Assembly: GCA_964585685.1 (NCBI GenBank) | Contig: CAZPEP010000055.1 | Location: 1 to 64,000 of the forward strand | Direction of reading: 5' to 3' | Length of the DNA stretch: 64,000 bases | From: JALHVH01 sp964585685 | Lineage (GTDB): Bacteria > Acidobacteriota > Aminicenantia > Aminicenantales > Saccharicenantaceae | In this document: positions 49,033-56,724 of the stretch, piece by piece | Layout: each line of letters begins with the position of its first letter | Position numbering within the stretch: position 1 is the first letter of the stretch | Translations under genes and position numbers: made by a program | Notes under the pieces: model-generated | The model's database searches: none | Seen by the model: the letters and a program-made list of their open reading frames with translations, nothing else | What the model was told of the DNA's origin: nothing

Positions 49033-50304
49033 TCAAACAAGATCGATATCCCGCTCAGCCAGGCTGATCAAGGGTTCAAAACGCGCGGTCTCCCCGGGCT
49101 GGATTACGGCGCGGCAGGCCAGCCGCAAAAAGGCCGAAGCGCGATACCAGGCAAGGGCCGGGGCGGCCAGGACGCCTCCGCCACCCTCATAGGCATCCTT
49201 GAAGGATCCGCCCAATCCGACATATTGATCCGCCCTCCCGGTGTTCTCCACGCCCCGGAGCTCGAGATGGGCTAAAAAGTTCCCGGCGTCGCGCTCGGCG
49301 GGCGCCAGGCAGGCCATGTCCAGGTCCAGGACGGTCATGATCCTTTTGTCGAAGAGGAGCTGCTTATCATAAAAATCGCCGTGGCCCGGATAATGCGGTC
49401 GGCGGGCCGCGTCCATCTTCTCGGCTAGCCTGCAGAGAAGGCTGCGGACCGCGGGCATTCCCCGGAACTCGATCAACTCGATCGCCGAGGCCCAGCTTTG
49501 CAGGATGCCGAACTCTTCGTCCGGACTCTGGACGGGAAGGGGGATCCCGATCGAGGCCCTGTGATAAGCGCAAAGAAGCCGTCCCGCTTCGGCGGAGGAC
49601 CGCATGATCTTCGGTGAATCCAGCAGCTCGAAAACCGTTTTGCCCGCAGCCGGGGCTATCAGGGCGGCCCGAAGCTCCCCGCAATAGCCGATAGGAGCGG
49701 GGACTTCAAGCCCGCGGCGCCCGTCAAGCCCGGCGGCCCGAAAAGCCCTGTGGGTATCCAGGAGGCTCGTGGCGGTGTCTTCCAGGAAGATCTTGACATA
49801 GAAATGCACGGACGCGTTTTCCGCGAGGCTTCCTTTATACCTGAGCAGACATTTGCGGCTCGGCCAGTAGCTGAGAGGCTGGACGGCTCGCAGATGAAAA
49901 CCCCGCCATCCTGTCTCGGCGCCGTCGAGCACGGGCCCGATGAAGTTTCGGGCTTTAAAGGGGGAGGCTGCGATCCTCAGGTAGGGCATTCGATAATCGT
50001 AAGGGAAACGCTGGACATAGGCGTTCCATTCAGGGACATAGCTGGCTCGGGAAGGGGGGGACGGCCGACGGGGGCGCCCGGGCGGAAAGAGAAAGGCTAC
50101 GGCCCAGGCCGTTCCCGTTTCATCCGTGATCTCATAGAGAAAAATGAACATGTTGCCGGGCTTGGGCCAGGCTTTCAGGATCTTAGCAGAGCGGATCTCG
50201 CGCCCCTGGCAGAGATGCCGGCCGAGGATGTCGCGCGCCGTTTCCGGATCAGCCGCCTCTCGGAAGGCCCGAGCGAGTGGGGAGCAAGGGACGTGGTCAA
50301 ACAT
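49033..50304 (-). CDS. Aminoglycoside-phosphotransferase-fold kinase
   Basis: The 423-residue protein has an APH/choline-kinase-type core: the catalytic loop HGDFYDKQLLFD and the metal-binding VLDLDMACLAPAERDAGNFL near residues 310-355. The N-terminal half is long and atypical. A resistance role is unlikely in this context. A sugar, lipid or polyol kinase that activates a precursor for the neighbouring glycosyltransferases is more plausible. It overlaps the ABC exporter gene by 8 bp. Confidence 0.85.
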   Translation of the reverse strand: MFDHVPCSPLARAFREAADPETARDILGRHLCQGREIRSAKILKAWPKPGNMFIFLYEITDETGTAWAVAFLFPPGRPRRPSPPSRASYVPEWNAYVQRFPYDYRMPYLRIAASPFKARNFIGPVLDGAETGWRGFHLRAVQPLSYWPSRKCLLRYKGSLAENASVHFYVKIFLEDTATSLLDTHRAFRAAGLDGRRGLEVPAPIGYCGELRAALIAPAAGKTVFELLDSPKIMRSSAEAGRLLCAYHRASIGIPLPVQSPDEEFGILQSWASAIELIEFRGMPAVRSLLCRLAEKMDAARRPHYPGHGDFYDKQLLFDKRIMTVLDLDMACLAPAERDAGNFLAHLELRGVENTGRADQYVGLGGSFKDAYEGGGGVLAAPALAWYRASAFLRLACRAVIQPGETARFEPLISLAERDIDLV

Positions 50305-52153
50305 GGGGTTCCAGCGTCGGAACAGCTGCGCGCTTGCGGCCTTTCTGGAGATTATAGACCTTTCGGAACCAGGCGCAGGATTCCAGAAGTTCGGGGTGAG
50401 TCCCCTGGGCGATCAGCCCGCCTTTATTGAGGACGAATATCCTGTCGGCCTCAGCGAGGTCATGGAGGTCATGGGTGACGAAAAGGGTCGTGCACCTGCG
50501 CCGCAGCCGGAACAGGGCCTGCTTGATGTCTTCGACGCTGACCGCATCCAGCCTGGCAAAAAGCTCATCCACGAGCAGGATATCGAAATCCTTAACGAAC
50601 GCCCTGGCCATGGCGATCCTTTGCTGCTGGCCGGAGGAAAGCGTCGTGCCTGTCTCGCTGACCTCGGTCTGATACCCCTTCGGCAAGCCCATGATGAACT
50701 CATGGGCATGGGCACTCCTGGCCGCTTCTTCGATCTCCGCAGGTGTAGCCCCGGGCCTGCCATAGGCGATATTATCAGCCACGGTCGTTTTGAAAAGGAT
50801 GGGCTCGGGGAGGACGACAGCGAACCGCTCGCGATAGGCTTCGACATCATAGTCCCTGATATCGCGGCCATCGACCAGGATCTTCCCCTTCGTCGGGTCA
50901 TAGATGCGCAGGAGAAGGTTGAGCAGCGTGGATTTTCCAGCCCCGCTCGGCCCGACAATACCGATCAGCTTGCCGGGATCCACCTCGAAGCTGAGGTCTT
51001 TGATGGCCGGCCGCCCTTCACTATATCTAAAACTGACCTCGGAGAAATGGATCTCACCCCGAAGCCGGTCGGGGACAAACGCGTCCGGCCTGTTTTGAAT
51101 CGCCTCCTTGACGGAAAGAACCTCCATCACGCGTTCGCTGCAGGCCGCGACCCTGGACAGTCGTGCCGTGACCCGGGCCAATCGGCGCAGGGGACGATAG
51201 AAACCACGGAGGTAGGTCATGAAGACCAGCAGGTCGCCGGGGCTGAGGATCCCGAGCTTGGCCCGATAGGCGCCAAGGCCGAGGACGCCGCAGATACCCA
51301 CGGCCGTGATGAGGTCGACCGACCGGGTCATGTTGGCCTCCAGCCTTTTTGTCCGGAGGCTGAATTTCATATTTTTGCTGTTCTGATCAGCGAATCGGTT
51401 GTCATGATACTCGGCCCTCGCGTAGGCCTGGATGACGCGTATCGCGCGAAGTGCTTCCGAGGCCGTGGCGGCTATCCGGCCCTCGTGGGCCCGGCTCTTC
51501 CTTGACGCCTGACGGATATTGCCGCTGAAATGGAAGGAGACCAGGGCCAACGCCGGGAGGACGATCAAGGAAACGAGCGTGAGGAGGGGATCCACGGCCA
51601 GCATGACAAAGGGCATGCCGACCAGGACCAGGACCTCGCTGACCGACGTCATCATCGATTCCACGAGCATCTCCCGGAGCATGTTGATGTCGTTGGTGAT
51701 GTTCGTGACGAGTTCGCCGATGGGCTTTTTATCGTGGAACTGAAGGGAAAGGCGCTGGATGTGGGCGAAAAGCTTCCGGCGGATGCTGTAGACGATGCGA
51801 TGACCGGCCGTGGCGACAAGGACGGTGTATCGGTAGCTGAAGACACCATCGAGGACGACGACGGCGATGTATGCGGCGATCGAGGCGCCCAGAATGGTTT
51901 CGGGCGAGGCCGAGCCGAACAGGTTCGCCAGGAGTCCGGTCTTGGGCAGGGGGCGCCGGATCAACACGTAGTCAAAAATGATCTTCAGCGGCCATGGCTG
52001 GGCCAGAATGAAAGCGGACTGGATTGCCGCGCTCAACAGGCCCAGGATGAGAAGGCCCTTCTGGCTCTTGAGATACGGTTTGAAATAGCGGAAGACGCTT
52101 CCCGGGCGGTGCTTTTTGACCTCCCGGAGCATCTGGCTGAGCTGGACCTTCAC
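50297..52153 (-). CDS. ABC exporter with fused membrane and ATPase domains (MsbA-like)
   Basis: The 618-residue half-transporter starts at a GTG overlapping the preceding stop. Six helices (residues about 30-320) precede an ATPase with GPSGAGKSTLL, TTLSSGQQQRIAMARA (written TTLSSGQQQ then RIAMARA) and ILLVDELFARLDAVS, where the Walker B region reads VDELFARLD instead of the usual LDEPTSALD. It would form a homodimer exporting a lipid-linked or free glycoconjugate made by the three upstream glycosyltransferases. Confidence 0.93.
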   Translation of the reverse strand: MKVQLSQMLREVKKHRPGSVFRYFKPYLKSQKGLLILGLLSAAIQSAFILAQPWPLKIIFDYVLIRRPLPKTGLLANLFGSASPETILGASIAAYIAVVVLDGVFSYRYTVLVATAGHRIVYSIRRKLFAHIQRLSLQFHDKKPIGELVTNITNDINMLREMLVESMMTSVSEVLVLVGMPFVMLAVDPLLTLVSLIVLPALALVSFHFSGNIRQASRKSRAHEGRIAATASEALRAIRVIQAYARAEYHDNRFADQNSKNMKFSLRTKRLEANMTRSVDLITAVGICGVLGLGAYRAKLGILSPGDLLVFMTYLRGFYRPLRRLARVTARLSRVAACSERVMEVLSVKEAIQNRPDAFVPDRLRGEIHFSEVSFRYSEGRPAIKDLSFEVDPGKLIGIVGPSGAGKSTLLNLLLRIYDPTKGKILVDGRDIRDYDVEAYRERFAVVLPEPILFKTTVADNIAYGRPGATPAEIEEAARSAHAHEFIMGLPKGYQTEVSETGTTLSSGQQQRIAMARAFVKDFDILLVDELFARLDAVSVEDIKQALFRLRRRCTTLFVTHDLHDLAEADRIFVLNKGGLIAQGTHPELLESCAWFRKVYNLQKGRKRAAVPTLEPHV

Positions 52154-53364
52154 CGGGACAGTTCCTCCATCGCGGACCGGACAAGATCTTGGATGACTCG
52201 GGCGTTATGATCCCATGTCATGTTTTTTGAGGACTCCCGAGCCGCCTCCCCCAGCTCTTGACGCAGACGCGGGTCGGAACGCAACAGCCTGAAGCACCTG
52301 GCCAGCGCCGGGACGTCTCCCGGCTTGTAAAGGAGAGCCGTCTTCCTGTTCTTGAGGACCTCGGCGACCTGGCCAACCCGGCTGGCGACGATCGCCCGGC
52401 CGGAGGCCATGTATTCCGCGATCTTGAGCGGAGAAAAATAGAACTCGGCCACGGCGGGGTAGGGAGCGACGGCAACGTGCATTTTGGAGAGCCACGCCGG
52501 AACGTCCTCGTGCTTGACCGGTCCCGCCCAATTGACGTTATCTGAGAAGCCCAAACGACGCGCTTTGGACTCGAGAGCCGGCCTTTCGGGGCCGTCCCCC
52601 ACGATGAGGAGCCGGGCATCCGGGACGTGCTTGAGCAGAAGCCGAAAAGCTTCCAGCAGGTCGAGAAGGCCATGCCACGGTTTGAGGCTTCCCACGAAGC
52701 CGAGGACGAAGGGCTGGGCCGCGGGAGGAGAATCCACGGAGATCGCATGGAACATTTCGTCGGCGGCATTGGGCAGGACGGCAACGCGCTCGGGCTTTGT
52801 GCCGCACGAAACGGCAAAATTCCGGATCGCGCTCGAGACGGCAATGACCCGGTCGGCTTCGGCCAACAGGGTCGACTCTATGGCGGAGGCGAAATCTTCG
52901 AGCTCCATCTGACGATGCTGTTTGTGCTCATCGGTCAGGGGGGCATTGACTTCGAGAAGGTAAGGAATCTTTTTCCGGCGGGCGAACTGAAGTCCGGCGA
53001 AGCTGAACAGGCTCATCCTCTCAAGGACGGCGTCGATCGGGGCTTCCTTATGGAGACGCTCCAGCTTTCGGCTCAGTTCTACGTTCCGGGCCAGGTCCAA
53101 GAAAACTCGGCCCTTTTCCAGTCCGGTCTTGGCCTGGATGACCTGGCTTATCCTCTGAGCAAGGGATTCCTTAGGAAGCGACTCGATGGATACACCGGGA
53201 ACGCTATCCTCCTCCCGGGTCCGGGCAGCAAGGAGCGTCGTATCGATGCCGACTCTGGCCAAGGCTGCCGCCAGCTGACGTAAATGAACCGAGGAGCCCA
53301 TGTGGCCATCGACCGGGATTCCCCGATCGGCGCAGATATAGACGAGGCGACGCCGGGGGGTCAT
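52150..53364 (-). CDS. Family 4 glycosyltransferase
   Basis: The 404-residue GT-B protein has an N-terminal GMGSS-like region (ICADRGIPVDGHMGSSVHLRQ), PFVLGFVGSLKPWHGLLDLL marking the second domain, LLIVGDGPERPAL and the donor-binding EX7E segment around FYFSPLKIAEYMASGRAIVA. GT4 enzymes are retaining transferases that use nucleotide sugars. Start and stop overlap both neighbours by 4 bp. Confidence 0.92.
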   Translation of the reverse strand: MTPRRRLVYICADRGIPVDGHMGSSVHLRQLAAALARVGIDTTLLAARTREEDSVPGVSIESLPKESLAQRISQVIQAKTGLEKGRVFLDLARNVELSRKLERLHKEAPIDAVLERMSLFSFAGLQFARRKKIPYLLEVNAPLTDEHKQHRQMELEDFASAIESTLLAEADRVIAVSSAIRNFAVSCGTKPERVAVLPNAADEMFHAISVDSPPAAQPFVLGFVGSLKPWHGLLDLLEAFRLLLKHVPDARLLIVGDGPERPALESKARRLGFSDNVNWAGPVKHEDVPAWLSKMHVAVAPYPAVAEFYFSPLKIAEYMASGRAIVASRVGQVAEVLKNRKTALLYKPGDVPALARCFRLLRSDPRLRQELGEAARESSKNMTWDHNARVIQDLVRSAMEELSR

Positions 53365-54635
53365 GCCTTCCTCCGGGGTCCGGGAGGCCCTGATGCTTTA
53401 TGATTTCGGGCGGACGAGACCAGGCGGCGATGCAGGCGGAGGACGTTCCGACGGATGTCGAAGTCTTTCTCGACCTTTTCACGCCCGAGACGAGAAAGAC
53501 GGCGGCGCTGCCGGGGATGGCGGAGCAGGCCCGCCATGGCCTTGGCCAGGGCTTCCGAGTCCTTCTGCGCGACGATAAGGCCGCATTTCCCCTTGTCGAG
53601 GATCTCCGGAATTCCGACGACATCGGTGGAGATCACCGGGAGGCCTGTAGCCATGGCTTCCAGCAGGACGGTGGGCAAAGCGTCGCGATTTCCGTCGTCG
53701 GCGATGATGGCAGGGAGGACAAAAATGGCGGCCTCCTCCATGTTTTTAAGGACCGCGTCCTGGGGCAGACCGCCCAGGAGTCTGACCGCTCGGCCGAGGT
53801 TGAGTTGTGAAATGAGCGACTTGAGGGCACCTTTCTCCTCCCCATCGCCGATGATCCGGCAATCCAGTCTAAAACCCTGCCTTTGAAGGATGCCGACGGC
53901 CTCGATGAGATACCGAAAGCCCTTTTTCTCCACGAGCCGTCCCACGGAAAGGACGACGGCATCCTTCCGCGGGGCTTTCGGCGGAAGGAAGATATCGAGG
54001 TTGACGCCATTGTAGAGACGGACGATCTTGGGCCAGCTGGCCCGCGGGAGATTCTTGCGGAGATGGTCCCGGTTGGAGCGGGAGACCGTCACCAGAAAAG
54101 CCGAGTTCATCGCGATGTCCCGGAGAAGCCCCAAATGCACGTCCTTATGATAGATGTCCTTCGCATGCGCGGTGAAACTGTAGGGAATCCCCGTCATCAT
54201 CGAGGCATACATCGTCACCAGGGCCGGCTCGTCGGCAAAATGAGCATGGAGGTGGTTCAGCCCGAGGTCAAGGCTTGTTTCGGCGATATAGGCCGCCCGC
54301 ATGAAATACTTGAGGCCGGCGTCCGTCGGGCAGGCCAGGGCATGCCAAAGGGCCTGGCCGTACCCCTTACGGTGCTGCTGGACGCGCGCCAGAATCCTGC
54401 GCAGGCGGCTCCAGAAATCGGGATAGCTGGGACTCGGGAGGTAACGAATGCCCGCCCGCAGCTTGGACAATTGGGGGTGGAAGCGGCCTTCCGTAGGAGG
54501 ACGGATCGAAAATATTTCGACTTCCAGGCCTTGCCGTTCAAGCTCCAGGATCTCATTGAGGACAAAGGTCTCCGAGAAGCGGGGAAACATCTTCAGGACA
54601 TACCCGATGCGGATCCCTTTAGCTTTCGCGATCAT
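53361..54635 (-). CDS. Family 4 glycosyltransferase (colanic-acid/exopolysaccharide type)
   Basis: The 424-residue protein starts RIGYVLKMFPRFSETFVLNE, the opening of WcaL/ExoP-like GT4 enzymes. It has LHAHFADEPALVTMYASMM, SVGRLVEKKGFRYLIEAV, CRIIGDGEEKGALKSLI and the donor-site stretch LPTVLLEAMATGLPVISTD. It is expected to add one sugar during assembly of a surface oligosaccharide. It overlaps both neighbouring genes by 4 bp. Confidence 0.93.
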   Translation of the reverse strand: MIAKAKGIRIGYVLKMFPRFSETFVLNEILELERQGLEVEIFSIRPPTEGRFHPQLSKLRAGIRYLPSPSYPDFWSRLRRILARVQQHRKGYGQALWHALACPTDAGLKYFMRAAYIAETSLDLGLNHLHAHFADEPALVTMYASMMTGIPYSFTAHAKDIYHKDVHLGLLRDIAMNSAFLVTVSRSNRDHLRKNLPRASWPKIVRLYNGVNLDIFLPPKAPRKDAVVLSVGRLVEKKGFRYLIEAVGILQRQGFRLDCRIIGDGEEKGALKSLISQLNLGRAVRLLGGLPQDAVLKNMEEAAIFVLPAIIADDGNRDALPTVLLEAMATGLPVISTDVVGIPEILDKGKCGLIVAQKDSEALAKAMAGLLRHPRQRRRLSRLGREKVEKDFDIRRNVLRLHRRLVSSARNHKASGPPGPRRKA

Positions 54636-55840
54636 GGCTCGACTCCGGCATCATCGGATCGAGGCTTCCGCAGAAGTTCTCCCAAATAGTGAACGGCGTT
54701 TGTGACCCCGTCGAACCTCAGCCCGGGAGCGGGCGATCTCGGCGGAGGCGTAGAAAGCATCCTCGTGACCTTCCGGCAGATCAGCTCCGGCGTCATGTGG
54801 CCGGGATGGATCATTTCGATCAGGCCGCGGCGCGCAAGAGCTTTTGCCCGGATAAGCTGCTCCCGCCGTGGGAAGACGCGGGGTATGACGAGAAGCTTCT
54901 TTTTTAGCGAAAGGGTTTCATACACGGTGTTGTAGCCTCCCATGGCTACGACAAGATCGGAAGCGCAGAGCCAGTCCGCAAAATCGAAAACATAGTAATG
55001 AATAAAAACGTTCGGGACATTGCCGAAGGAAGCCACGATCTTGTTTCTCTTGGCTTGGGGGAAGAACGGGCCCAAGAGGATAAAATGCTGGGTATCTTTA
55101 AGCTCCGGACAATTAACAACGCCCTCGAGGTAGTTCCGGATCAAGGCGAATCCGTCTTCGCCTCCCCCGACGGTCACCGTCACGATCGGCGTCCCGGCAT
55201 GCGGGTAAGATTTCGGATCGGACGGGCTGGTATGCCGGAAAGAGAAGGCGCCGAGAAATCCGCAGAAGCGGGTTTTTCGAGCGGCGGCCGGCGGAAAGTC
55301 ATAGGCCTTCACGGGGTTGAATATCTCAGGCCGGCTGAAGACAAGGATCCGGTCGTAGAGCCGGCAGAGGGCGTCATAGTCGCCCCGCCCAGTCCAGGTC
55401 GACTTGATGTGGCGGGGTGAATCCAGAACATCCCTGAGCAGGAGCACGGTCTTGACAGGCCTTCTTTCCGCCCTGATCCGTTCGAGGAGAGGCAGAAGCT
55501 CGCCGTTCATGCCCCGAGGGACGTTGTCCACGATGAATAGGTCCGGCCGGAAACTCTCGACGGCGGCACCGAGGACGTTCGAGCGGATCGAGGTCAGCAT
55601 TCTCATGGGAACGCCGAGGCGGCGCGCTTTGTATTTCTCGGGTCCTATCTTGGTCACTCCCGGCATTCGGACGAAATCGATCCTCTTTGAGGGTGGAATG
55701 ATCCCGGGCTTTTCGAGTCCGGTCAAGATCAGACAGCGCGCGTCCGAAAAAGCCTGGGTCAGGCCTCTGGCCAACTTGGCAACGCGCTGGGTATGCCCGA
55801 GCCCCAGTGTGTCATGAGTATACAAGGCGATTCGTGGCAT
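54632..55840 (-). CDS. GT-B glycosyltransferase of the MurG/GT28-like group
   Basis: The 402-residue protein has MPRIALYTHDTLGLGHTQR, FIVDNVPRGMNGELLPLLE, TVGGGEDGFALIRNYLEGV and DLVVAMGGYNTVYETLSLKKK, the last being the GGxNTxxE nucleotide-sugar site of MurG-like enzymes. It is the first gene of the seven-gene minus-strand operon and may add the first sugar to a lipid acceptor, by analogy with MurG and diacylglycerol glucosyltransferases. Confidence 0.88.
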   Translation of the reverse strand: MPRIALYTHDTLGLGHTQRVAKLARGLTQAFSDARCLILTGLEKPGIIPPSKRIDFVRMPGVTKIGPEKYKARRLGVPMRMLTSIRSNVLGAAVESFRPDLFIVDNVPRGMNGELLPLLERIRAERRPVKTVLLLRDVLDSPRHIKSTWTGRGDYDALCRLYDRILVFSRPEIFNPVKAYDFPPAAARKTRFCGFLGAFSFRHTSPSDPKSYPHAGTPIVTVTVGGGEDGFALIRNYLEGVVNCPELKDTQHFILLGPFFPQAKRNKIVASFGNVPNVFIHYYVFDFADWLCASDLVVAMGGYNTVYETLSLKKKLLVIPRVFPRREQLIRAKALARRGLIEMIHPGHMTPELICRKVTRMLSTPPPRSPAPGLRFDGVTNAVHYLGELLRKPRSDDAGVEP

Positions 55841-55906
55841 AAATCTCCCTCAAAACGACATTCCGGTTAGATAGAGCCTTAATAACTTAGCGGCCCGATG
55901 CGGATA

Positions 55907-55912
55907 TGTCAA
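55907..55912 (-). promoter_or_regulatory. Possible -35 element upstream of the glycan operon
   Basis: TTGACA on the minus strand lies about 70 nt before the ATG at 55840. A convincing -10 at the right spacing is absent (TAAGTT after 17 nt). The ATG itself has GAGGGAG upstream. Confidence 0.3.
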
Positions 55913-55929
55913 TAGCCGAATCGCGCCAT

Positions 55930-56393
55930 CTAAAATCTTACCGAAGGCCAATATGTCTTGCCATTTAAAAATCTTACCATGGCTGGACAGGGACACGGGG
56001 GTCTTCGTACTCTACCTTTTCTCATTGAGGAGGTCAGAGTATGGATCTACACAGCCGGAGGGCCCTCATGGATTCCATGTCTGAGCGCTACCGTCGAGCC
56101 GCTAAAAGGTCGAACACCTCCTCCATCTCCGCTCCAGGCTGGACCCTTTCGCTCTATCGAAGATCATCCGACGGAAGCTCGAACGGATCTGGGAGATGCG
56201 CCACACCGGGAAGAGAAAAGCAAAATCCAAGGGCGTATCCGACATGGAGATCTCCCGCTCGCTCTCGCGAACACTTTCCTATCCCCACGTCGTTTCGAGC
56301 AGCCGATGACTCCTCAACCCCTCTCCGCTTGGGTAAGATTATTAAATGGCAAGATGATACCTTCTACGGTAAGGTTTTAAAATGGCTTGACAG
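55930..56393. mobile_element. Decayed, internally deleted insertion sequence
   Basis: The inverted terminal blocks at 55956-55978 and 56332-56354 are 23 nt long with one mismatch (core TTAAATGGCAAGA). Outer sub-repeats with AATCTTACC or its complement occur at 55934-55942 and 56367-56376. Inside, plus-strand fragments of a DDE transposase are visible in two frames: MDSMSERYRRAAK (from 56071) and KVEHLLHLRSRLDPFAL continuing through RRKLERIWEMRHTGKRK to a stop at about 56309. The middle of the gene and the catalytic acids are gone. It resembles IS21/IS481-type elements; the exact family was not determined. Confidence 0.7.
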
Positions 56394-56724
56394 GGTAATG
56401 AGCTCTGCCCCCGATTGCCAAGGGCGGTGGCTTCTTTATCGGCCATTCGGTTTCCTATTCAACCTAGGTCGGTCAAGCGTCAGCAGATCAGGGATCAGGC
56501 ACGCCATTTTTGGGCGGCATTCGCCTGATCGGGCATAACGGAATATGCGGCTTTCTGTTTCGCTATAAGAAGTTGCTCCCGGCCAAATAGCGAATCCTGC
56601 CACAACTTATTGAGTAATTGCTGTCCGCTTGGATATTGACGAAAACCGGGACGGCGTCAGCTAATTTTGCATGGGAAACGGCGTCCATAACTTAAGAAAT
56701 CAGCGCGTGATTTTGAAGAGGATT
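56394..56724. other. Intergenic region, at most a gene relic
   Basis: No complete gene is seen in these 331 bp. On the minus strand an undisturbed stretch reads GFRQYPSGQQLLNKLWQD followed by SLFGREQLLIAKQKAAYS and ends QKWRA at a stop at 56495-56497, which has the look of a coding remnant of unknown origin. The decayed insertion sequence next to it may have truncated this gene. Confidence 0.35.

Noticed and set aside
55958..56380. 140-codon plus-strand frame in the IS region
   Set aside because: Its translation is not transposase-like; the true fragments are in the other two frames, so it is an accidental frame in a decayed element.
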